Part shown: piece by piece, positions 32,806 to 39,476 of the stretch
How the letters are laid out: the number at the start of each line of letters is the position of its first letter
Position numbering within the stretch: position 1 is the stretch's first letter
Assembly: GCA_964372035.1 (NCBI GenBank)
Contig: CAYJPK010000013.1
Coordinates: forward strand, 1-39,476
Reading direction: 5' to 3'
Length of the DNA: 39,476 bases
Source: CAYJPK01 sp964372035
GTDB lineage: Bacteria > Desulfobacterota > Desulfovibrionia > Desulfovibrionales > Desulfovibrionaceae
Notes under the pieces: generated by a model
What the model was told of the DNA's origin: nothing
The model's input: the letters and a program-made list of their open reading frames with translations, nothing else
Database searches by the model: none
Translations under genes and position numbers: made by a program

Positions 32806-35447
32806 TGTCACAGACAAGTATTGATAAAGCTTATGAACCTAAAAATGTTGAAGAAAAATGGAAAGAGCATTGGGAGAAAAATCAGAGTTTTACTCCTAAT
32901 TTAGATGATAAAGGTGAAGCTTTTTCAATTGTAATTCCACCGCCAAACGTAACTGGTGCACTCCACATGGGGCACGCACTTAATTTAACTTTACAAGATG
33001 TTCTTTGTCGCCATGCAAGACAACTTGGTAAAAATGTATTGTGGGTTCCAGGAACTGACCATGCTGGTATTGCAACTCAAAACGTAGTAGAGCGTCACTT
33101 AGCAAAAGAAGGTAAAACTCGCCATGATTTTGGGCGTGAAGCCTTTGTTGAGCAAGTATGGAAGTGGAAAGAAGAATACGGCAATCGTATTATTAATCAA
33201 ATCAAGGGTATGGGCGCTTCAGTTGATTGGAGTCGTGAACGCTTTACAATGGACGAAGGGCTTTCACAAGCTGTTCGTAAAGTTTTTGTTGAACTATACA
33301 ATAAGGATTTGATTTATAAAGGTAAATATATTGTAAACTGGTGTGGTCGTTGTCATACTGCTTTAGCTGATGATGAAGTTGAATATCAAAATAACAAGGG
33401 TAAACTTTACCATGTTGAGTATAAAGGTGTTGATTCCGACTTTAGCATCGTAATTGCGACAACTCGCCCTGAAACTATTGTTGCTGATACTGCTATTTGT
33501 GTTCACCCAGAAGACGAAAGATATGAAAAATTAATTGGCAAATTTGTTTACGTGCCAGTTATTGGGCGCAAAATTCCTATTATTGCAGATAGATATGTTG
33601 ATAGAGCTTTTGGTACTGGTGCATTAAAAGTAACTCCATGCCATGATCATAATGACTGGATGCTTGGTAAAAATCATAATTTAGAATTTATTCAAGCTAT
33701 TGATTCTCATGGTATTATGAATGAAGAAGCTGGACCATACCAAGGACTTAGCAAGGAAGATTGTCGCCTTAAGATTGTTGAAGACATGGATAGTGCAGGA
33801 CAGTTAGTAAAGATTGAAGAGCTTGAAAATAATGTTGGTCATTGCTACCGCTGTAATACAGTTGTTGAACCATTTGTATCTGACCAGTGGTTTGTTGCTT
33901 CAACAAAACTAGCTCCGGCTGCTAGACAGGCAGTTCCAGAAAAAACTCAAATTTATCCTGAAACTTGGAGTAAGACTTACTACCAATGGCTTGATAATAT
34001 TAGAGATTGGTGTATTAGCCGTCAAATCTGGTGGGGTCATAGAATTCCTGCTTGGACTTGTGAAGATTGTGGTGAATTAATAGTAGCAGAGCAAGATCCA
34101 ACAAATTGTTTAAAATGTAATAGCTCTAAATTAATTCAAGACCCTGATGTACTAGATACATGGTTCTCATCATCAATTTGGCCATTTTCGACTATGGGTT
34201 TTCCAGAAAAAACTCGTGAACTTGATACATTCTACCCAACTTCAGTTCTTGTGACTGGCTTTGATATTTTGTTTTTCTGGGTTGCTCGCATGATGATGCT
34301 TGGCATTGAAATTATGGACGAAATTCCATTTAAGCATGTTTATATTCATGCTCTTGTGCGTGATGCTCAAGGTAAAAAAATGTCAAAATCAACAGGTAAT
34401 GTTATTGATCCTCTTGAAATGATTGATAAATATGGCACTGATAGCTTGCGCTTTACCTTAACTGCATTTGCAGCAATGGGGCGTGATATAAAATTAGCTG
34501 AAGATCGTATTGAAGGGTATCGTCACTTTATTAACAAGCTTTGGAATGCTTCACGTTTTGTTATGATGAATTTAGATGAAGATGCGCCAAAAGCAATTGA
34601 TTTATCTAAGGTGACAGCAGTTCATCATGCTTGGATTTTACATAGACTTGAAGAAATCAAGCAAGAAAACAAACAAAATCTTGCAAGCTATAAATTTAAT
34701 GAAGCAGCACAAGGGCTTTATAAATTTTTATGGAATGAATTCTGTGACTGGTATTTAGAATTAATTAAGCCAGATATGCGCGATGAAGCACGCAAGGCAG
34801 AAGCTCAATATGTTGTATTTACAGTATTAAAAGAAATTTTAATTTTATTAAATCCGATTACTCCGTTTGTTACTTCTGAAATTTGGTCAGCCTTACCTGG
34901 TGCTAATTCTGAAATTTGTAAGGAACTATTCCCAGAAGAGCGCAGTGCTTGCCTTAAACCAGAATTAGTTGGGCAAATGGAAATGATTCAGCAAAGTATT
35001 GTTTCTATACGTACTATTCGTTCTGAGCTTAATATTAGCCCAGGCTACAAATTAACTGTTTTATTGCGTCCTACTAATGATGCGCAAAAGTCAGTTCTTG
35101 AAGATAACAGAGAGCTTATAACTGTTATGGCAAAGCTTGGTGGACTTGAGATTGATGCTAATGGTGAAATTCCTAAGGCATCTGCGAGTGCAGTTGTTCA
35201 AGGTTGTGAAATTATAGTTCACTTATCAGGTGCTGTTGACTTTGACGCTGAACTTGCTCGACTTGATAAAGAGCTTGGAAAAATCGACAAAGAGCTTGGC
35301 GGCTTAAACATGAAGCTTAAAAACGAAAATTATATTGCAAAAGCAAGACCAGAAATTGTTCAGCGTGATCGTGATCGTATTGCAGAGTTAAGCGTTGCAA
35401 GAGAAAAATTAACAGTGTTACAAGAACGCTTTAACACCTTAAAATAA
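32805..35447 (+). CDS. valS: valyl-tRNA synthetase
   Basis: Charges tRNA(Val) with valine, with editing of threonine. At 880 residues it fits the bacterial ValS length. The class I HIGH-like motif is HMGH at residues 54-57 (PPPNVTGALHMGHAL), and KMSKS at 525-529. TTRPETIVADTAICVHPED opens the editing domain, and DVLDTWFSSSIWPFSTMGFPE and WCISRQIWWGHRIPAW are ValS blocks. The anticodon-binding domain and a C-terminal coiled coil (about 818-880, FDAELARLDKELGKIDKELGGLNMKL) are complete. It overlaps the TPR gene stop by one base; an ABC ATPase gene starts 2 bases after its end. Confidence 0.98.
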   Translation: MSQTSIDKAYEPKNVEEKWKEHWEKNQSFTPNLDDKGEAFSIVIPPPNVTGALHMGHALNLTLQDVLCRHARQLGKNVLWVPGTDHAGIATQNVVERHLAKEGKTRHDFGREAFVEQVWKWKEEYGNRIINQIKGMGASVDWSRERFTMDEGLSQAVRKVFVELYNKDLIYKGKYIVNWCGRCHTALADDEVEYQNNKGKLYHVEYKGVDSDFSIVIATTRPETIVADTAICVHPEDERYEKLIGKFVYVPVIGRKIPIIADRYVDRAFGTGALKVTPCHDHNDWMLGKNHNLEFIQAIDSHGIMNEEAGPYQGLSKEDCRLKIVEDMDSAGQLVKIEELENNVGHCYRCNTVVEPFVSDQWFVASTKLAPAARQAVPEKTQIYPETWSKTYYQWLDNIRDWCISRQIWWGHRIPAWTCEDCGELIVAEQDPTNCLKCNSSKLIQDPDVLDTWFSSSIWPFSTMGFPEKTRELDTFYPTSVLVTGFDILFFWVARMMMLGIEIMDEIPFKHVYIHALVRDAQGKKMSKSTGNVIDPLEMIDKYGTDSLRFTLTAFAAMGRDIKLAEDRIEGYRHFINKLWNASRFVMMNLDEDAPKAIDLSKVTAVHHAWILHRLEEIKQENKQNLASYKFNEAAQGLYKFLWNEFCDWYLELIKPDMRDEARKAEAQYVVFTVLKEILILLNPITPFVTSEIWSALPGANSEICKELFPEERSACLKPELVGQMEMIQQSIVSIRTIRSELNISPGYKLTVLLRPTNDAQKSVLEDNRELITVMAKLGGLEIDANGEIPKASASAVVQGCEIIVHLSGAVDFDAELARLDKELGKIDKELGGLNMKLKNENYIAKARPEIVQRDRDRIAELSVAREKLTVLQERFNTLK

Positions 35448-35448
35448 C

Positions 35449-36375
35449 ATGCTAGAACTTTTAAACATAAGTCATGAATTTCAGATTAAAACAGGCTTTT
35501 TAAATGCAAAAGAGCTAAGTTTGCGTGCTGTTGATGATGTTAGTTTAAAAATTATAAAAGGTGAGTGTTTTGGTATAGTTGGTGAATCGGGTTGCGGGAA
35601 ATCGACCTTAGGTAAAATTGCTGTTGGACTGCTTGAACCAAGTAGTGGCGAAGTAAAACTTGAGGGCAGAGCACTAGAAATTGGTGATGTGCAGATGATT
35701 TTTCAAGACCCGTTTTCATCATTAAATCCAAGATTATCTGTTGGTAAATCAATTACTGAACCTCTTAAAAATATTAGTAAAGCCGAAAAACAAGAAAAGC
35801 TAAATGAAATATTGCAGTTAATTGGTTTAGATTTAAAGTCCGCAACTCGTTATCCTCATGAATTTTCTGGAGGTCAACGTCAGCGTATTGCAATTGCACG
35901 AGCGCTTATAACTCGACCACCTCTTATAGTCTGTGATGAAGCGGTTTCTGCCTTAGATGCTTCTGTTCAAGCTAATATATTGAATTTATTAAATGAACTT
36001 CGTGAGTCATTTGATTTGAGCTATGTGTTTATCTCTCATGATTTGGCAGTGGTTAGTTATATGAGTGATCGCATTGCTGTTATGTATCTTGGTAAAATAG
36101 TCGAACAAGCTAGTCGAGCTGAATTAATAAACAATCCTCTTCATCCTTACACAGTAGCACTTTTAAGCGCTGCACCTGTGCGTGACCCAAACATGAGGGA
36201 AAAACTTCGTAAAGAGCGTCAAATTTTAAAGGGCGAATTACCAAGCCCTTTAGCACCTCCTAGTGGTTGTACTTTTCATCCTCGATGTCCAAAAGTTATG
36301 GATATTTGCAAGAAAGAAATTCCAGTACAAAAAAATATTTCTGATAATCATACAGTTTGTTGCCATCTGTATTAA
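35449..36375 (+). CDS. oligopeptide/dipeptide-type ABC transporter ATP-binding protein
   Basis: A 308-residue nucleotide-binding subunit like OppF/DppF, energising uptake of peptides or, in some relatives, nickel. Walker A is at residues 45-53 (GESGCGKST), Q-loop near 86, signature FSGGQ at 139-143, Walker B LIVCDE at 159-164, and the switch His in FISHDLAVVSYMSDRIAVMY. A165 replaces the usual Pro after the Walker B Glu (DEAVSALD). The C-terminal peptide-transporter extension GCTFHPRCPKVMDICKKE is present. It starts 2 bases after valS with no partner permease, substrate-binding protein or second ATPase in the window, so the rest of the transporter must be encoded elsewhere. Confidence 0.9.
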   Translation: MLELLNISHEFQIKTGFLNAKELSLRAVDDVSLKIIKGECFGIVGESGCGKSTLGKIAVGLLEPSSGEVKLEGRALEIGDVQMIFQDPFSSLNPRLSVGKSITEPLKNISKAEKQEKLNEILQLIGLDLKSATRYPHEFSGGQRQRIAIARALITRPPLIVCDEAVSALDASVQANILNLLNELRESFDLSYVFISHDLAVVSYMSDRIAVMYLGKIVEQASRAELINNPLHPYTVALLSAAPVRDPNMREKLRKERQILKGELPSPLAPPSGCTFHPRCPKVMDICKKEIPVQKNISDNHTVCCHLY

Positions 36376-36397
36376 ATTTGAAATAGCACATCTTTTA

Positions 36398-36413
36398 GTT
36401 ATATCAATATAAC
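36398..36413. repeat. AT-rich inverted repeat after the ABC gene
   Basis: GTTATAT and ATATAAC are exact reverse complements separated by CA. With no T-run after it, a terminator is unlikely; it could be a protein site or chance in AT-rich DNA. The surrounding gap 36376-36550 (175 bases) holds no gene. Confidence 0.4.
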
Positions 36414-36447
36414 ATACTGTAAATTATAAAAATATCCTTTTAAAATG

Positions 36448-36485
36448 TTGACGATATAGAATCACTATGCTAGTCTTTTAAGACT
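36448..36485 (+). promoter_or_regulatory. promoter with overlapping inverted repeat before the FIST-kinase pair
   Basis: TTGACG (36448-36453), a 17-base spacer and TAGTCT (36471-36476), preceded by TGC as an extended -10 mark, form the best promoter-like arrangement of this gap. The inverted repeat AGTCTT-TT-AAGACT (36472-36485) covers the -10 and start region, where a repressor would compete with polymerase. Transcription would begin near 36483, with about 68 bases of leader. Confidence 0.45.
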
Positions 36486-36550
36486 TTTATATAAAATTAA
36501 AACTTTAATATTACCTACTTAAAATTTATTGACTTTGTCGAGGTGCACTT

Positions 36551-37723
36551 ATGCAAGTCTATACAGCCTATTCTTATGAACTCGATAATCCAGAGCTTGC
36601 AGTTAAGCAACTAATTGAATCACTTCCACTTGAAGCTATAAAAGGAAAAAATGCAGTTGGTATATTGACTGTTCAGACAGATGCCATTGATAGTGGAGTT
36701 GTAGCCGCTATCAGCGAAGCTATGCCATTTGATGTAATTGGAATGACAGTTTTTGCATCTTCTGGAGGAAGAGAAGTTGATTTAAGCCTTGTTAGTATGA
36801 TGGTACTTGTTAGTGACACACTAACTTTTACAACTGCTATTAGTTCTGATTTATCAAATAGTTATAAAGATGAAGTAAATAATTTATACTCTGATATTAT
36901 GGAAAAAGCGAAGGAAAAACCATCACTTTGTCTAGTCTTTGCTTCATTTTTACGTCACTATCCAGGTCAAGAGCTTGTATCATACCTTTCAGATATTTCT
37001 GAGGGAGTACCTATTTTTGGTGGGCTTGCGAGTGATTTTACTTATTTTAGTGATGGTGCCTCTATATTTTGTAATGGTAAAATACTAACTCGTGGCATGG
37101 CTCTTTTATGTGTATCAGGCCCTGTAAAAGCTAGTTTTTTATATGCCTCATTACTGCCAGATGAATTACAAAGTAAAGAGTATGTGATTACTAGTTCTCA
37201 AGAAAATGTGGTATCAATGGTTAACGATATACCTGTTGCAAATTACCTAGAATCATTAGGTTTTTCAATGGAAGAACTAGCAAAAACAGGTACCGATGTT
37301 CCTTTTTTAATTGATTGCCATGATGGAACTGGGCTATTAGCTCGAGAACTTGCTGGTGTAACTGCTGAAAATGCTGTGTTTTTTGGTGGTAATATGCTTC
37401 AGGGAAGCTCTATATATATTTCCAGACAAACTTCTGGCTCTGTCATGAGTACGACAAATGAAATGTTACAAGCGATAAAAAGTAAAGAAGATAAATTATG
37501 TGGTGTTTTAGCCATGAATTGTTCAGAGCGTAGTGTAATTTTAGCAAGTGATCCTTTGCAAGAAACTAAAAATGCATTAGAGTTAATCGGACCTGAATTA
37601 CCATGGTTACAATGTTATGTACGTGGTGAAATTTGTCCGGCTTTATTGCAAGATGGTAAGCTTGAGAATAGATTTCATAACTTTACTTTAGTTGCTTGTT
37701 TATTCGAAAAAATTGATGCTTAA
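36551..37723 (+). CDS. FIST-domain sensor protein
   Basis: A 390-residue FIST protein (F-box and intracellular signal transduction fold), thought to bind small ligands such as amino acids. The FIST N domain covers about residues 25-215 (VGILTVQTDAIDSGVVAAISEAMPFDVIGMTVFASSGG, GVPIFGGLASDFTYFSDGASIFCNGKILTRGMALL) and FIST C about 220-375, ending with PWLQCYVRGEICPALLQDGKLENRFHNFTLVACLFE. No signal peptide or membrane span, so it is cytoplasmic. The hybrid kinase gene starts 17 bases after the stop; FIST proteins are often encoded beside kinases. GAGGTGCACTT precedes the ATG as ribosome site. Confidence 0.9.
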   Translation: MQVYTAYSYELDNPELAVKQLIESLPLEAIKGKNAVGILTVQTDAIDSGVVAAISEAMPFDVIGMTVFASSGGREVDLSLVSMMVLVSDTLTFTTAISSDLSNSYKDEVNNLYSDIMEKAKEKPSLCLVFASFLRHYPGQELVSYLSDISEGVPIFGGLASDFTYFSDGASIFCNGKILTRGMALLCVSGPVKASFLYASLLPDELQSKEYVITSSQENVVSMVNDIPVANYLESLGFSMEELAKTGTDVPFLIDCHDGTGLLARELAGVTAENAVFFGGNMLQGSSIYISRQTSGSVMSTTNEMLQAIKSKEDKLCGVLAMNCSERSVILASDPLQETKNALELIGPELPWLQCYVRGEICPALLQDGKLENRFHNFTLVACLFEKIDA

Positions 37724-37740
37724 TAATTCTAAGGTGTTTC

Positions 37741-39420
37741 ATGGAAAAAGAACTAGAAAAATTGCGACTTGAAAATAAACGTCTTATACGCCAAAATCAA
37801 GCATATGTTGCTATACTTGAACGTGCCAAGGGAAGTATTGAGTCGAGAAGAAATGTTATCTCTGCACTTTTCAAGCAAAAGGAAAAGCAAGACTTATATT
37901 TAAATCTTTTGCTTGCACATAATACCGATATAGGAATTATATTTGATGCAAATGGTAAATTCATTAATGCTACAAATAAATTTTTGAAATATATTGATGT
38001 AATACATGTTGATAGCTTACAAGGCATGTTTTATGAAAAAATATTTGATAAATTATTGTGTGGCAAGCCAAGCAAAGAGCTAAGAACTGCTTTTAAAAAA
38101 TGTATTAAAGATAAACTGCCTATTAACATTGAAAAAAGCCTAGAAAAGAATGAAGTTATTACCCATTGGAGTGTAAAATTTACACCTCTTTGGGATAACA
38201 ATAAAAAATATATGGGTGTTATGGTAATGTGCCATGAAATAACTGATATTATTGACGCAAAAAAAGAAGCAGAAAATGCAAATCGTGCTAAATCTGTTTT
38301 TCTTGCAAATATGAGTCACGAAATTCGCACCCCAATGAATGGTATTTTAGGTATTTTACATATTTTAGAGCAATCACAATTAAATGAATCACAAAAAAAG
38401 CACTTAGATAAATGTATTTTTTCAGCTGAAAACCTAACACGCATTATAAATGATATTCTTGATTTTTCAAAAATTGAAGCTGGAAAACTAGAAATGGAAG
38501 AATATCCATTTACCCTTAAGAGTATTTTTCAAGATGTAAAAGACCTATATGAAGCGGTAAGTAATGATAAAGGTTTAAATTTTAATGTTGAAACAAGTGG
38601 TTTTGATGATACTTATATTCTTGGGGACGCTTTACGCTTGAAGCAAATTCTTTTTAACTTTGTGAGTAATGCCATAAAATTTACAGAAAAAGGAACAGTT
38701 TCTTTAAAAGTTGAAAGTTCACTTGTGGAGAATAATTTAAATTGTAAGTTTTCAGTTCGTGATACTGGTATTGGCTTGAAGAAAGAGCAAGTGCAAAACT
38801 TGTTTTCTGCTTTTTCACAGGCAGATACGTCAATCACTCGTAAATATGGTGGCACAGGCTTAGGTTTAGTTATTTCTAAAAATATCATTAAGCTTATGGG
38901 CGGTGATATTTGGGTTGAAAGTGAATTTGGCAGTGGCTCTACCTTTTATTGTACTGCTGACTTTAAGTTAGCTAGTGATTTGGTACTTGCAAGCGAGCAA
39001 TTTGAAGTTTCAGAGAATAAAATTCAAGTGCAAGCTGAAAAAAAATATCATTTATTGCTAGTAGAGGATAATGATATTAATCAATTTGTTGCTCAGGAAA
39101 TTTTGCAGTCAATTGGATATACTTTAGATATAGCCAGTCATGGTCAAGAAGCTCTTGAAATGCTTGAAAAAAATACATATGACGCTGTTCTTATGGATAT
39201 ACAAATGCCAGTAATGGACGGATATACAGCAACAAAAATAATTCGCAGTCAAGAAAAATACTCTGAGTTACCTGTCATTGCTATGTCAGCAAATGCAATG
39301 GTTGGTGATAAGGAAATAAGCCTTTCCTACGGCATGAATGACCATGTAACAAAGCCAATTAATCCTACTAACCTTGGCAAGGTTCTAAATTACTGGATTT
39401 CTCAAAGTAAAAGGTCTTAG
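37741..39420 (+). CDS. hybrid histidine kinase with receiver domain
   Basis: A 559-residue cytoplasmic hybrid sensor kinase with no membrane span. Order: coiled coil (about 1-50, EKELEKLRLENKRLIRQNQ), PAS domain (about 58-175, DIGIIFDANGKFINATNKF), HisKA with phospho-acceptor H193 in ANMSHEIRTPMNGILG, HATPase (N box FVSNAIKFTEKG near 305, DTGIGL near 340, GGTGLGL near 371), and a C-terminal receiver (about 437-555) with acidic D443 and phospho-acceptor D486 in LMDIQMPVMDG. There is no Hpt or output domain, so the signal must go to an unlinked phosphotransferase or regulator. It pairs with the FIST gene 17 bases upstream. The ATG is preceded by AAGGTG. Confidence 0.95.
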   Translation: MEKELEKLRLENKRLIRQNQAYVAILERAKGSIESRRNVISALFKQKEKQDLYLNLLLAHNTDIGIIFDANGKFINATNKFLKYIDVIHVDSLQGMFYEKIFDKLLCGKPSKELRTAFKKCIKDKLPINIEKSLEKNEVITHWSVKFTPLWDNNKKYMGVMVMCHEITDIIDAKKEAENANRAKSVFLANMSHEIRTPMNGILGILHILEQSQLNESQKKHLDKCIFSAENLTRIINDILDFSKIEAGKLEMEEYPFTLKSIFQDVKDLYEAVSNDKGLNFNVETSGFDDTYILGDALRLKQILFNFVSNAIKFTEKGTVSLKVESSLVENNLNCKFSVRDTGIGLKKEQVQNLFSAFSQADTSITRKYGGTGLGLVISKNIIKLMGGDIWVESEFGSGSTFYCTADFKLASDLVLASEQFEVSENKIQVQAEKKYHLLLVEDNDINQFVAQEILQSIGYTLDIASHGQEALEMLEKNTYDAVLMDIQMPVMDGYTATKIIRSQEKYSELPVIAMSANAMVGDKEISLSYGMNDHVTKPINPTNLGKVLNYWISQSKRS

Positions 39421-39476
39421 TTCTTTTTATTTTATAAATTACAATAAAAAAGGTAAAAGCATTTTTCGATGTTTTT
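39421..39476. other. window end, no supported feature
   Basis: AT-rich sequence after the kinase stop. I see no clear hairpin with a T-run; a terminator may lie beyond the window. Confidence 0.5.

Noticed and set aside
1..39476. tRNA, rRNA, CRISPR arrays, insertion sequences, prophage genes
   Set aside because: Gaps are mostly under 60 bases, no regularly spaced repeats or transposase-like reading frames are present, and no tRNA-like cloverleaf was seen in the larger gaps.

Overview
This is an AT-rich window (roughly two thirds A+T by eye) from a Gram-negative bacterium. The envelope genes hldD and kdsB (lipopolysaccharide inner core) show an outer membrane. A B12-dependent ribonucleotide reductase, CbiG/CbiH of the anaerobic cobalamin route, a stand-alone precorrin-2 dehydrogenase next to hemA, and a GlcD/GlcF oxidase pair suggest an anaerobe. 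Several neighbour pairs (precorrin-2 dehydrogenase / CcsA-HemX-like protein / hemA; alaC-hom; a PurH reduced to its cyclohydrolase domain; a TPR gene before valS) are what I associate with the Desulfovibrionaceae. A low-GC member of that group is my best guess; this is inference, not proven from the window.

I support 36 protein genes, all on the + strand and tightly packed, often with overlapping stops and starts. I saw no tRNA, rRNA, IS element, CRISPR array or pseudogene. Layout: (1) 225-4173, dnaE and queD. (2) 4174-6774, a 342-base AT-rich regulatory gap, then nrdJ and a clear terminator. (3) 6857-13327, a probable operon of a DedA protein, an AbrB-type membrane protein, precorrin-2 dehydrogenase, a HemX/CcsA-like protein, hemA, a ferredoxin-nitroreductase, a secreted ankyrin protein and cutA. 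(4) 13368-18266, a PfkB kinase, an aminotransferase, the IMP cyclohydrolase domain, cbiG, cbiH and a MutT-like Nudix protein. (5) 18401-25948, a metallo-beta-lactamase hydrolase, argG, argH, hldD, proC, alaC and hom. (6) 25966-31939, tatA, a tandem ACT protein, glcD, glcF, an IclR regulator, kdsB and carA. (7) 31987-36375, a TPR protein, valS and an oligopeptide-type ABC ATPase. (8) 36551-39420, a FIST sensor protein and a hybrid histidine kinase.

Functionally the window joins tetrapyrrole supply (HemA, precorrin-2 dehydrogenase, CbiG, CbiH) with a B12 consumer (NrdJ), arginine synthesis (CarA, ArgG, ArgH), proline, alanine and threonine/methionine branch enzymes, 2-hydroxyacid oxidation (GlcD/GlcF with IclR), and a two-gene sensory module at the right end. 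It reads as core chromosome. I found no convincing undescribed system. The most interesting leads are the control region before nrdJ, the HemX-like protein with a degraded WWD motif, the Asp-for-Cys ferredoxin motif in the nitroreductase, and the FIST-kinase module with its own operator-like promoter.
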